A DNA stretch of 64,000 nucleotides from Burkholderia sp. Bp8992 (GTDB taxonomy: Bacteria > Pseudomonadota > Gammaproteobacteria > Burkholderiales > Burkholderiaceae), in NCBI RefSeq assembly GCF_003853705.1, contig NZ_QTQI01000003.1:124001-188000 (forward strand). Direction: 5' to 3'. The notes beneath the pieces were generated by a model. The model saw nothing but the letters and a program-made list of their open reading frames with translations. It did not search any database and was not told where the DNA came from. The position numbers were made by a program, and so were the translations under genes. Below are positions 53,788 to 62,641 of the stretch, one piece after another. Each line of letters begins with the position of its first letter. Positions within the stretch are counted from its first letter, which is position 1.

Positions 53788-54291
53788 ATGTCACGCGTTA
53801 CCGATGTGCTCGTTTCGTTCGATACCGAAACCATTCTCAAAAAATATCCGAATCCCAGCAGGAACCCGGCCGCACCGACGCTGATCGACTGGCATTACGT
53901 CTATATGGTGACCAACCAGGACAACGTGATCTCCGGGCAGGCGGGCGGCGAGCTCGATCTGAAAGCGCAGGTCGGCGACCTGATCCGCTGGCGCGAAACG
54001 AGCCTGTCGCTGGGCTTCGAGAACCAGGTGGTGTTCTACAAGTTCATCGGCAACGTCGGCAACGACCTGATCTCGACGCCGACGCCGCGCGTCGCGGAAG
54101 CGTCGATCCCGGTGCCGAACACCAGCAAGCCGGAAGTGCCGACGTGCCAGAAAGTCGCGAACTACTACTGGTCGTCGGAATGCCTGAAGGTCGGCCGCGT
54201 GACCTACCACTTCCAGTTCCAGATCATCGATCGCAACTGTCAGAGCCAGGGCTGCTTCTCGTGGGATCCGTTCATCTCGATCCATAACTGA
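53788..54291 (+). CDS. aidA: AidA/PixA-family inclusion-body protein
   Basis: The protein has 167 residues. The N-terminal VTDVLVSFDTETILKKYPNP, YVYMVTNQDNVISGQAGGEL and the late RVTYHFQFQIIDRNCQSQGC with FSWDPFISI match the PixA/AidA family. No signal peptide is evident. In the cepacia complex AidA is quorum-sensing dependent and linked with slow killing of nematodes; the biochemical action is not known. The lux box upstream supports such control here. The gene is followed after 65 bases by a protein with the same domain plus a lectin. Confidence 0.9.
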   Translation: MSRVTDVLVSFDTETILKKYPNPSRNPAAPTLIDWHYVYMVTNQDNVISGQAGGELDLKAQVGDLIRWRETSLSLGFENQVVFYKFIGNVGNDLISTPTPRVAEASIPVPNTSKPEVPTCQKVANYYWSSECLKVGRVTYHFQFQIIDRNCQSQGCFSWDPFISIHN

Positions 54292-54356
54292 TCGCGGCAG
54301 GCGGGCGGCCGCGCGACGGCCGTCCGCGCCGCCCCCTTGTTGCGGAGGAGGTGCCC

Positions 54357-55247
54357 ATGTCTGGTCTTCGTTGCGATGTGCTCGCAGTCATCGACGCCGT
54401 CACGCTGCTGTCGACCTACCCCGATGCAAGCCGGGACGCCGATGCGCCGACCGTGATCGACGGCCGGCACATCTACGTGCTGAGCCCCGGCGACGCCGGG
54501 CAGGTCGGCCACAACGACAACCGGTTGTTTGCCGGCTTGTCGCCGGGCGACCAGCTTCACCTGCGCGAGACCGCACTGGCGCTGCGCGCCGAGGTGAGCG
54601 TGCTGTTCGTCCGGTTCGTCTTGAAGGACGCCGGCATCGTCGCGCCGATCGAAGCGGAAGTCCGCGATGCCGCCACGCCGGTGCCGGACGGCGACGACCT
54701 GCTTCAGCCGTCGTGCCGGCCGATGAAAGACCATTTCTGGCGCAGCGAGGTGCTCGCTGCCGGCACCACCGCCTGCACGGCCGATTTCGCGGTGCTCGAC
54801 CGCGACGGCGCCGTGTCGGGCTACTTCCGCTGGGAAACGACCATCGAGATCGCCGGCAGCCATCCGGACACGAAGCAGCCCGGTTTCAAGCCGTCGTCCG
54901 ACCGCAACGGCCACTTCACGCTGCCGCCGAATACCGATTTCAAAGCGACCTTCTACGCGAATGCCGCCGACCGGCAGGACCTGAAGCTGTTCATCGACGA
55001 CGCGACGGAACCGGCCGCGTCGTTCGCCGGCAACGGCGACGACGGCGTCAGGCAGTTCACGCTGAACTCGCGGGGCGGCAGGATCCGGATCGACGCGTCG
55101 GCCAATGGCAAACCATCCGCGACCGATGCGCGGCTCGCGCCGCTGTCCGCCGGCGATACGGTCTGGCTCGGCTGGCTCGGCGCCGAAGACGGCGCCGACC
55201 GCGACTACAACGACGGGATCGTGATCCTGCAGTGGCCGATCACGTGA
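54357..55247 (+). CDS. AidA-like domain fused to a LecB/BC2L-type mannose-fucose lectin (BC2L-D-like)
   Basis: The protein has 296 residues. Residues about 1-170 are an AidA-like domain (VIDAVTLLSTYPDASRDADA, RWETTIEIAG). Residues about 185-296 are a LecB-type lectin: FTLPPNTDFKATFYANAAD, VNGK-like ANGKPSATDARLAP, and the calcium loop EDGADRDYNDGIVILQWP. The Glu, Asp and Asn ligands of both calcium ions are kept. The C-terminus is Thr (QWPIT) where LecB and BC2L-A end in Gly, whose carboxylate helps bind calcium in the partner subunit. The start at 54357 has GGAGGAGG upstream. Cepacia-complex BC2L-D is my best match from memory. It is probably co-transcribed with aidA. Confidence 0.88.
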   Translation: MSGLRCDVLAVIDAVTLLSTYPDASRDADAPTVIDGRHIYVLSPGDAGQVGHNDNRLFAGLSPGDQLHLRETALALRAEVSVLFVRFVLKDAGIVAPIEAEVRDAATPVPDGDDLLQPSCRPMKDHFWRSEVLAAGTTACTADFAVLDRDGAVSGYFRWETTIEIAGSHPDTKQPGFKPSSDRNGHFTLPPNTDFKATFYANAADRQDLKLFIDDATEPAASFAGNGDDGVRQFTLNSRGGRIRIDASANGKPSATDARLAPLSAGDTVWLGWLGAEDGADRDYNDGIVILQWPIT

Positions 55248-55266
55248 GCGGCGCCGCGTGCGGCAC

Positions 55267-56205
55267 TCAGGTGCGCGGCAATCCCGGTGGATTGGTCTGC
55301 GACTGGTCGATCGCTTCGGCATCGAGGCTCCAGCGTCCAAGCACCTTCCGGTAGCTGCCGTTCGCGATCAGCGCATTGATCGCGAGCGTCAGCGGATCGG
55401 CGAGCCCGCTGCCCTTGCGCGTCGTGATCGCGATGTCCGCGGTACGCGGCCAGCCTCCGCTCACGGTGCCGATCAGCTTCGCGTCGCCGCGCAGCGACGC
55501 CTGGTACGCGAGCATCGAGTTCACGCTGAAGATCGTGTCGACGCGGCCCGACTGCAGCGCGACCCAGCGCTCCGCCGCGTCGGGGTAGTACTGGATCTCG
55601 ACCGGCGCGAGGCCGCGTGCGACATTCTGGCGATTCCATTCGAGCAGGATCTTTTCCTGGTTCGTGCCCGAATCGGTCACGACGCGCAGCCCGGCGACAT
55701 CCTTCGGTTCGCGGATCGCGGCAAGCTTGCTGCCGTTCTTCACGTAGAAGCCGACCTGATCCTTCCGGTAGGTCGAGAAGTCGAACTTCTCCTTGCGCTG
55801 CTCGGTGACCGTCACGTTCGAGATCACCGCGTCGACCTTGCCGGACTGCAGCGCGAGCGGCCAGTCGGCCCACGCGAGCGCCACGATCTTCAACTTGCGG
55901 CCGATACTGTCCGCGATCAGTTGCGCGAGATCGGGATCGAAGCCGACCACCGTCCGCGCATCCGTCGCATACGTGCTGAGCGGCGGCAGGTTCGGCGCGA
56001 TGCCGATCGTCAGCGTGTCCGCTTCGGCAAACTTGAAGCCGCCCGGCACCGCCCGCTCGACCGCCGGGTTCACGGTGCCGCGCTGCCGGCCCGGCTGCTC
56101 GGGGCTCAGGTCGAACGTCGCGGCCTGCGCGGCGACACTGCCGCCGATCGCGATCGCGGCCAGCATGCGAGCGATGCGCGCAACGGGGAAAGTCGTTCTT
56201 CTCAT
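55267..56205 (-). CDS. Amino-acid ABC transporter binding protein
   Basis: The protein has 312 residues. A signal peptide (VARIARMLAAIAIGGSVAAQ, cleavage near AQAA) is followed by the family-3 solute-binding fold: LTIGIAPNLPPLSTYA, VVGFDPDLAQLIADSIGRKL, VDAVISNVTVTEQRKEKFDF and VAGLRVVTDSGTNQEKILLE. Polar amino acids are the usual ligands. No permease or ATPase genes are near, so it must use another transporter or act as a sensor. It lies 93 bases after the 2OG-oxygenase gene on the same strand, and probably belongs to that cluster. Confidence 0.88.
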   Translation of the reverse strand: MRRTTFPVARIARMLAAIAIGGSVAAQAATFDLSPEQPGRQRGTVNPAVERAVPGGFKFAEADTLTIGIAPNLPPLSTYATDARTVVGFDPDLAQLIADSIGRKLKIVALAWADWPLALQSGKVDAVISNVTVTEQRKEKFDFSTYRKDQVGFYVKNGSKLAAIREPKDVAGLRVVTDSGTNQEKILLEWNRQNVARGLAPVEIQYYPDAAERWVALQSGRVDTIFSVNSMLAYQASLRGDAKLIGTVSGGWPRTADIAITTRKGSGLADPLTLAINALIANGSYRKVLGRWSLDAEAIDQSQTNPPGLPRT

Positions 56206-56298
56206 GTCTTTTGCAATCCTTTGTAATTCGACGATGTGTCGGGCATTCTCGAGTGGGGCAGGCGACGTGTCGCGCGTGTCGCCGCCTCGTCCGGTCTT

Positions 56299-57420
56299 TC
56301 ACGCGGGCGTCGCCTCGAGTTCGGCCGCGGCCGCGCGCTGCGGCGCCGGCTGCACGACGCGCGACGGCTGCCTCGCTTGCGCCGGGTCACCCGCGTACAG
56401 CGCTTTCGGATCGAACACGCGCGCCTGCAGCGGCGTGAACGAGCGGAAATTCCACAGGCTGCGCGCGACGAACACGCGCTGCACCCAGCGGTATGCACGA
56501 TCGTTCTCGTCGTACTGCGGATCGAAACGGTCGCGCGAATGCAGCGTGAAATGGTTGTTGATCAGCACCAGCTTGCCCGGCGACACCTGGACGCCGAACG
56601 ACACCTCGCGCACCGCGCGGTACAGGTTCGCCAGCGCCTCCTGCGCGCGCGTGTTGACGGCCAGCACCATGTCCGGATAGAACGCGACCGTCACGCGCGG
56701 CGCGTCGAGCGGCCCCGACAGCACGGCGCTCAGGTCGGTGTTGTCGCGCGGCGTCGGCGCGGCCCCGCGCCACCGGTACGGCACACGGATGATGTAGTGC
56801 TCGCCGTACAGTTGCGCGATGTCGTCCGGCGACAGCCGTTCCAGCGCGCGGCGCGCATCGGCGAGCCGCGTGTACGGGCCGCCGCCGGCTTCGCTGCGTA
56901 CGCCGAGCAGCAGCAGCGCGAACGGTGACGTATCGCCTTCCGGCATGTGCGCCTGCGCGGCGTTCTCGATATGGAAATCCAGCTCGACCTCGGAGCCGAG
57001 GCCCGTGTACTCGCGTGCGGTTGCCTTGTGCGGCGTCAGGTTGTTCACGAGCTCGCGGCCTTCGTGCGCGATCGAATACGGCTCGCCGGCCAGCGTGCTC
57101 AGCGCGACCAGCACGTTCTCGCTCAGCACGCCGGCCTTGAACGAGCGGCCGGTTTCCTCGAACCGTGGGCTGCCCTTCACGTCGTCGTCGATCGGCAGGT
57201 TGTCGATCTCGATCGAACCGTGCGCGTCCGCGGTCGGCGCCTTCGCGCGGTCGAACGCGTCGACGATGCGGTCGGGAAACGCGTTGTACGCGAGCTTGCG
57301 CACCGCACTGATATAGCCGGCGCCGCCGGCCGGATCGTAGGCCAGCGCGCCGAGTGTCCTGCGGATGTGAGCGGATTCCACTGCCGTCAAGGCGACGCGT
57401 TCATCTGCGAGATAGGTCAT
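56299..57420 (-). CDS. Clavaminate-synthase-like Fe(II)/2-oxoglutarate oxygenase, probable amino-acid hydroxylase
   Basis: The protein has 373 residues. The iron-binding His-x-Glu is visible in GLGSEVELDFHIENAA (about residue 155), and the distal His and the 2-oxoglutarate Arg are in NNHFTLHSRDRF (about 310). Overall it resembles the VioC/AsnO/lysine-hydroxylase group of the clavaminate synthase family, which hydroxylate free amino acids such as Arg, Asn and Lys. The length fits. It is divergent from the MFS exporter and shares the AT-rich promoter region. Which amino acid it uses cannot be read off the sequence. Confidence 0.85.
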   Translation of the reverse strand: MTYLADERVALTAVESAHIRRTLGALAYDPAGGAGYISAVRKLAYNAFPDRIVDAFDRAKAPTADAHGSIEIDNLPIDDDVKGSPRFEETGRSFKAGVLSENVLVALSTLAGEPYSIAHEGRELVNNLTPHKATAREYTGLGSEVELDFHIENAAQAHMPEGDTSPFALLLLGVRSEAGGGPYTRLADARRALERLSPDDIAQLYGEHYIIRVPYRWRGAAPTPRDNTDLSAVLSGPLDAPRVTVAFYPDMVLAVNTRAQEALANLYRAVREVSFGVQVSPGKLVLINNHFTLHSRDRFDPQYDENDRAYRWVQRVFVARSLWNFRSFTPLQARVFDPKALYAGDPAQARQPSRVVQPAPQRAAAAELEATPA

Positions 57421-57867
57421 AGGTCTCTCGTATAAAGATTCTGGGTCGAAGAGCGGTAGCGCACCACCGCCGCGCTCGGCCGTCCTCGGTGCGAAGCGCT
57501 CGACAAGACTAGGAGACCGTCATTGCATTGCGAAATGATATTAATTCGATTGCAAACAAAAATTATCGATATAAGTTCAGCAACGCAGCCGCGCTCGGCC
57601 GCACCGATCGAGCCGGCCTTTAACACGAATACTTGTTAAAAAATCGCTGGTTATTATTTGTATTCGCTAGCGGGTCGATGCTAGTTTTCTGTCGGATTCG
57701 ACGACGCGGCCGGCGCCCGACGCGCAGCCGCCTCCCCTCATCCGCCCTACGGGAACCCGCCAGATGAATCGATGCCGCCTGCCGCGCTGCTGCTTCTTCG
57801 AGGACGCCGGATACGACGTGACGTTGCCGGTGTACCGCCGCCCCGACCATCCGGCCAGGGAGCCGCA
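57421..57867. other. Divergent AT-rich control region of the ATP-grasp/oxygenase cluster
   Basis: These 447 bases separate the oxygenase (minus) and MFS (plus) genes. The part 57510-57670 is AT-rich and holds AAATGATAT at 57533-57541, the reverse of the ATATCATTT found twice in the promoter of the LysR gene. Also seen is the inverted pair CGAATAC (57626-57632) / GTATTCG (57660-57666). No gene is supported in the interval. Confidence 0.65.
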
Positions 57868-59301
57868 ATGAGCGACCGTGCCGCGGCGCTCGACAGCGCA
57901 CCGGCCGCCGCCGCGCCGGCATCGCGCACGTCGCTGCGTGCGATCCTCCCGACCGTCGCGGCCGCGAGCCTCGGCTTCGCGATCGTCCAGCTCGACGTGA
58001 CCGTCGTCAACGTCGCCATTCCGAGCCTCGGCCACTCCTTCGGCTCGCGCGTTCACGGGCTGCAGTGGATCGTCGATGCGTACACACTGTCGTTCGCCGC
58101 GTTGCTGCTGACGTCCGGCACGCTGGCCGACCGCTTCGGCAGCCGCCGGCTGTTCGCATACGGCCTCGCGCTGTTCCTGCTCGCGTCGCTCGGCTGCGCG
58201 CTCGCGCCGTCGCTCGTCGCGCTGATCGCCGCGCGGGTCGCACAAGGCGTCGGCGCCGCGATGATCCTGCCCACGTCGCTCGCGCTCATCACGCATGCGT
58301 GCGCGAACGACACTGCCGCGCGCGTGAAAGCCGTCGCGTGGTGGAGCGCGACCGGCGGTGCGATCAGCGCGGCCGGGCCGACGCTCGGCGGCCTGCTGAT
58401 CGATTCGCTCGGCTGGCGCGCGATCTTCTTCATCAACCTGCCGATCTGCGCGATCGGGCTGTGGCTCACGCTGCGCCACGTGCAGGATTCGGCTGCCGCG
58501 CGCACGCGGCTGTTCGATCCGGCCGGCCAGATCGTCGCGGTGCTGGTACTCGGTCTGCTGACGGGCGGGATCATCCGGGCGGGCGCGCAAGGTGTCGGCG
58601 ATCCGTATGCGGCCGGCGCGCTGATCGCGTCGGCCGTGCTCGGCACGCTGTTCGTCGCGATCGAACGGCGCGTGGCCGCGCCGATGCTGCAGCTTGCGTT
58701 CTTCCGGATCGCGCGCGTGCCGGGCGTGCTGGCGATCGGCGCGGTCACGAACGCCGCGTTCTACGGGCTGATCTTCTCGCTCAGCCTCTATTTCCAGAAC
58801 GCGCGCGGCTTCACGGCGACCGAATCGGGGCTCGCGCTCGCGCCGCTCACGATCATCATGCTCGCCAACATCGCGAGCGCGCGGCTCGCGGTACGGTACG
58901 GATTCCGCGCGACCGTCGTCATCGGCCTCGCCGTGACGCTCGCGGGCTACCTGTGGCTGTGGCGCACGCTCGCCGCGCATACGCCGTACGTCCTGCTGGC
59001 GCCGGGGCTCGCGGCGATGGCGATCGGCGGCGGCATCGCGATTCCCGCGCTGACGTCGACGATGCTCGGCAGCGTCGAGGCCGGCCGCTCGGCAACAGCT
59101 TCCGCGATCCTCAATACCGCGCGCCAGGTGGGCGCCGCGATCGGCGTCGCGGCACTCGGCGCGCTGGTCGCGGGCCAGGGCGCGGCGATCGTGGCCGGCG
59201 CGGCGCACGCGTTCGCCGTCGCGGCCGTGCTCGTCGCGGTCTGCATCGTGGTGGCCTTGCGCTGGCCCGGCGACGCACCCGATACCGGCGCGCGGGCCTG
59301 A
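57868..59301 (+). CDS. MFS drug/metabolite exporter, DHA2 type (14 helices)
   Basis: The protein has 477 residues. Residue-1 side signatures ILPTVAAASLGFAIVQLDVT and TVVNVAIPSLGHSFG, then LLLTSGTLADRFGSRRLFAY (motif A) and LPTSLALITHACANDTAAR, define DHA2 antiporters. It probably exports the product of the neighbouring biosynthetic genes and gives self-protection. The start at 57868 follows GGGAG; an in-frame ATG 32 codons earlier has no site. It is followed after 52 bases by an ATP-grasp gene. Confidence 0.9.
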   Translation: MSDRAAALDSAPAAAAPASRTSLRAILPTVAAASLGFAIVQLDVTVVNVAIPSLGHSFGSRVHGLQWIVDAYTLSFAALLLTSGTLADRFGSRRLFAYGLALFLLASLGCALAPSLVALIAARVAQGVGAAMILPTSLALITHACANDTAARVKAVAWWSATGGAISAAGPTLGGLLIDSLGWRAIFFINLPICAIGLWLTLRHVQDSAAARTRLFDPAGQIVAVLVLGLLTGGIIRAGAQGVGDPYAAGALIASAVLGTLFVAIERRVAAPMLQLAFFRIARVPGVLAIGAVTNAAFYGLIFSLSLYFQNARGFTATESGLALAPLTIIMLANIASARLAVRYGFRATVVIGLAVTLAGYLWLWRTLAAHTPYVLLAPGLAAMAIGGGIAIPALTSTMLGSVEAGRSATASAILNTARQVGAAIGVAALGALVAGQGAAIVAGAAHAFAVAAVLVAVCIVVALRWPGDAPDTGARA

Positions 59302-59353
59302 GCCGTCGCCGACCGACACCCTTCAACCGATCCCACAGCCGAGCGAGGAACCC

Positions 59354-60622
59354 ATGCAGCATCGCTTCATCGATACCGTCCTGATCGTCGACGGCGCGTC
59401 GACCGCCGCCTACCTGGCGCCCGCGTTTCGTGCGTACGGCATCCGTTGCGCGCACGTGATCAGCGATCCCGACCTGCCGGAAATCTACCGGAACCAGTTC
59501 GTGGCGTCCGACTACATCCGCCAGGTCCAGCACCGCGGCGACATCGACGCGACGCTCGCGCAGCTGGGCGACCTGCGGATCGGCGCGGTGCTGCACGGCC
59601 TCGATGCGGCGCTGGAGCTGGCCGACACGCTGGCCGAGCGGCTCGACGTGCCTTACCGCAACCCGCTCGCGACGTCGGCCGCGCGGCGCGACAAGTTCGC
59701 GATGAACGAACGCATCCGCCAGGCCGGCCTGCGCGCACCGGCACACTTTCACAGCACGTCGGTCGATGAAGCGCTCGAATGGGCGCGCGCGCAGCGCACG
59801 CTGCCGCTCGTCGTGAAGCCGGCGCGCAGCGCGGGCGTCACCGGCGTGAAGATCTGCCGGACGCTCGCGCAGGTCGAGGCTGCCGCGCGCGACGTGCTGG
59901 CCACCCGTTCGCTGTACAACCAGCCGAACGACGACATCGTGATCCAGAGCTATTCCGAGGGGCAGGAATACATCGTCGATTCGGTGTCGTTCGAGGGCCG
60001 TCATCGCGTGGTCAGCCTGTGGGAAGTGCATCGCGACCGTACGCACGCGCCGCGGCTCGACAAGATGCTGGTGCTGAATCACGCGGACCCGCGCTACGCG
60101 CCGCTGCTCGACTACGCGGCCGACGTACTCGACGCGCTCGACGTGCGCTTCGGGCCGACCCACCTCGAGCTGTTCGATACGGCTGACGGCCCGACGATCG
60201 TCGAGCTGAACGCGCGACTGCACGGTAGCCTGGACCCGCGCCTGACGAGTGCGGTCAGCGGCGAGAATCACGTATCGGCCGCCGTCGAAGCCGTGCTGCA
60301 TCCGGAGCGGCTGTTCGGCGAAGCGGCCGCGCCGACGGATTTCCGCGGCTATTGCGGGCACGTGCTGCTGCTGTCGTCACGTAACGGCGTGCTGCGGCAG
60401 GACTTCACGTGGCAGGCGATCCAGGCGCTGCCGTCGTTCGTCGGGCTCAAGCAGTGGATCAAGGTAGGCGATACGCTGCGCGTGACCACCGACCTGCAGA
60501 CGGCGCTCGGCACCGTCGGCCTCTACAGTCCGACGTTCGAGCGGCTGCTCGAGGATTGCCGGCGCATCCGCGAGATCGAAGCCGATTTCTTCGCGGACGA
60601 ACGCGCGGTTGTGCCGGCCTAG
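59354..60622 (+). CDS. ATP-grasp ligase (first)
   Basis: The protein has 422 residues. ATP-grasp fold with LPLVVKPARSAGVTGVKICR (ATP-binding lysine, near residue 155), EGQEYIVDSVSFEGRH and GPTHLELFDTADGPTIVELN with ARLHGSLDP, the metal-binding end. The type is the L-amino-acid ligase/carboxylate-amine ligase group used in dipeptide and natural-product pathways. It lies in an operon with the MFS gene. It ends in TAG that shares the CTAG with the stop of the convergent LysR gene, so the two overlap by 4 bases. Confidence 0.87.
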   Translation: MQHRFIDTVLIVDGASTAAYLAPAFRAYGIRCAHVISDPDLPEIYRNQFVASDYIRQVQHRGDIDATLAQLGDLRIGAVLHGLDAALELADTLAERLDVPYRNPLATSAARRDKFAMNERIRQAGLRAPAHFHSTSVDEALEWARAQRTLPLVVKPARSAGVTGVKICRTLAQVEAAARDVLATRSLYNQPNDDIVIQSYSEGQEYIVDSVSFEGRHRVVSLWEVHRDRTHAPRLDKMLVLNHADPRYAPLLDYAADVLDALDVRFGPTHLELFDTADGPTIVELNARLHGSLDPRLTSAVSGENHVSAAVEAVLHPERLFGEAAAPTDFRGYCGHVLLLSSRNGVLRQDFTWQAIQALPSFVGLKQWIKVGDTLRVTTDLQTALGTVGLYSPTFERLLEDCRRIREIEADFFADERAVVPA

Positions 60623-61494
60623 CGCGCGAGCAGCGCACCCGCCTGCCGGCCGAGCACCGCGCGCAGCGCATCGAGTTCGGGCAGCGCGGGCGCTTCGTCG
60701 GGCGTGACGAGGTAGGTCGTCACGCTGTCGAGGTCGTCGAATGCATGCGCGCGCAATTCCTTGCGCGCGACGTACTCGGTCGTGATCCGCTTCGGCAGGA
60801 TCGCGACGCCCATCCCGGCCGCCACGCAGCCGAGGATCGCGCCGAACGTGCCGAACGACGACACCGATTCGATCGCGACGCCGCGCGCCTTCAGCCAGTG
60901 CTCCGCGACCGCGCGGTACGGGCAGCCGTCGTGAAACGCGAGCAGCCGCACCGAGTTGTCGGCCAGCAGTTGCCGGCGCGTGACCGTGGCCGCGCCGACC
61001 AGCACCATCTCTTCGGCAAACGCGGGCTCGTAACGCAACCCTGGCCGGACGACCGCGCGCGCGGTGAGCGCGGTATCGATCCGGCCGCGCAGCAGTGCGT
61101 CGGCCAGCTCCGGCTCGCTGCCGATCTGGACCGCGAGACCGAGCGCCGGCTCGCGCTCCTTCAACGCGGCGGCCAGCGCCGGCAGCCGCGTGGCCGCCGT
61201 GCTTTCCATCGAACCGAGCCGGAAGCTGCGTGCGACCGGCGTATCGCGCACCACCTGCGTCGCTTCGTCGACAAGGCGCAGGATGCGGTCGCAATACGGC
61301 ATCAGCCGGCGTCCCGCATCGTTCAGCACCAGCCGCTTGCCGTGCCGGTCGAACAGCGGCGCGTCGAGCGACTCTTCGAGCTGGCGCAGCCTCGCGGTGA
61401 CGTTCGATTGCGTGCAGCCGAGCCGCTCGGCCGCGCGCAACGCGCTGCCTTCCTGAACAACGGCACGAAAGGTTTCGAGCAGAGGGATGTTCAT
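60619..61494 (-). CDS. LysR-family transcriptional regulator
   Basis: The protein has 291 residues. N-terminal winged helix (MNIPLLETFRAVVQEGSALR, RLGCTQSNVTARLRQLEESL) and a C-terminal effector domain of normal length. The gene is divergent from the BASS-type transporter and convergent with the first ATP-grasp gene. Its own promoter region carries two copies of ATATCATTT, the first overlapping the start codon, consistent with self-regulation. The same 9-mer in the other promoter region of the cluster suggests that it controls the whole set. Confidence 0.93.
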   Translation of the reverse strand: MNIPLLETFRAVVQEGSALRAAERLGCTQSNVTARLRQLEESLDAPLFDRHGKRLVLNDAGRRLMPYCDRILRLVDEATQVVRDTPVARSFRLGSMESTAATRLPALAAALKEREPALGLAVQIGSEPELADALLRGRIDTALTARAVVRPGLRYEPAFAEEMVLVGAATVTRRQLLADNSVRLLAFHDGCPYRAVAEHWLKARGVAIESVSSFGTFGAILGCVAAGMGVAILPKRITTEYVARKELRAHAFDDLDSVTTYLVTPDEAPALPELDALRAVLGRQAGALLAR

Positions 61495-61533
61495 ATCATT
61501 TTCTCTTGTTACCGATTCAGTTTATATCATTTT
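61493..61533. promoter_or_regulatory. Direct repeat ATATCATTTT in the lysR promoter
   Basis: ATATCATTTT occurs at 61493-61502 and at 61524-61533, a 31-base period (three helical turns). The AT-rich interval between the LysR gene and the BASS gene is only 165 bases. The 9-mer recurs as AAATGATAT at 57533-57541. A binding site of the LysR protein is the likely meaning. Confidence 0.5.
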
Positions 61534-61659
61534 ACTTCGCCAATCATCCGGATTAGCCTAGCGGATATTCGGTGCCGGCCGCTCTTTCCGAGGAATCCGC
61601 ATGCCATCCGCTGTCTGCTCCGGCTTCACCAACGTTCGCCGCCGGCCCGAGGTTCGCCC

Positions 61660-62604
61660 GTGCGCGCACTGATCGCCGCGACGGTGCGGCGCGGGCCTAC
61701 CGTGCTCGCGTGCGGCGTCGTCCTCGGGCTGCTGGTGCCGCCGCTCGCGGGTCTCGCGCGGCCGTTGATGCCTGTCACCGTGTTCCTGTTCGTGCTCGGC
61801 ACGCTGCTGCGCGTCGAGCCCAGCGCCGTGCGCGCGGTTGCGCGCCGGCCGGCCGTGTCGCTGCTGCTGCCGGCCGCGACGATGATCGTGTGCCCGGTCG
61901 CGCTCGGTATCGCCGCGCGGCTCGCCGGCATGCCGTACGACTGGGTCGTCGCGCTGGTGATCGCGTACTGCGCGCCGCCGTCGAGCGGCACGTCGACGAT
62001 CGCGCGGATGTTGTCGCTCGACGCGAGCGTCGCCCTCGTCGCGACCCTCGCGTCGATGGTGTTCGTGCCGCTCACCGCGCCGCTGCTGACGGCCTGGTTC
62101 AGCCACGATGCCGCGGTGTCGATCTCGCCATTGAGTCTCGCGTTGCGGCTCGCGCTGCTGATCGGCAGTGCCGAGGGTGTCGCGCTGCTCGTGCGACGCT
62201 TTGCCGGTTCGCGACTCGACCGCCATGCGACGCCGATCGACGCGACCGTCGTGGTCGCGCTGCTGGTGTTCGCGCTCGGCACGATGGCCGGCATGCAGCA
62301 ATCGATCATCGATGCGCCGCACCGCGCGCTGAGCGCGATCGTGCTCGCGTTCGCGGTCAATGCCGGCTTCCAGGTCCTCGCGTACGGGCTCACGCCCGGC
62401 GACGTCCGCACGCGGCTCAACGTCGCGCTGATCGTCGCCAATCGCAACGTCGGCCTGATGTGGGCCGCGCTCGGGCTGGCCGCGACGCCGACCATGGCAC
62501 TCGTGTTCACGTGCGCGCAGTTGCCGATCTATACGCTGCCGCGCGTCGTCCAGCACCTGCTGCCGCGCCTCGAAGCGCAGCGCCTGCGCCGGCGCGCGCG
62601 CTGA
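61660..62604 (+). CDS. BASS/bile-acid-sodium-symporter-like transporter
   Basis: The protein has 314 residues from a GTG at 61660 (GAGG about 6 bases upstream); no in-frame ATG is near. About nine or ten helices; PVTVFLFVLGTLLRVEPSAV near the N-terminus and VIAYCAPPSSGTSTIARMLS, then VALIVANRNVGLMWAALGLA, fit the BASS/Acr3-like fold. The conserved Glu/Gln sodium-site residues could not be assigned. It may import a precursor or export a product. It lies between the LysR gene and the second ATP-grasp gene. Confidence 0.75.
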   Translation: MRALIAATVRRGPTVLACGVVLGLLVPPLAGLARPLMPVTVFLFVLGTLLRVEPSAVRAVARRPAVSLLLPAATMIVCPVALGIAARLAGMPYDWVVALVIAYCAPPSSGTSTIARMLSLDASVALVATLASMVFVPLTAPLLTAWFSHDAAVSISPLSLALRLALLIGSAEGVALLVRRFAGSRLDRHATPIDATVVVALLVFALGTMAGMQQSIIDAPHRALSAIVLAFAVNAGFQVLAYGLTPGDVRTRLNVALIVANRNVGLMWAALGLAATPTMALVFTCAQLPIYTLPRVVQHLLPRLEAQRLRRRAR

Positions 62605-62641
62605 CCGGCCCTACTCCTCCGTTCCCGATCAAGGACCCGAC

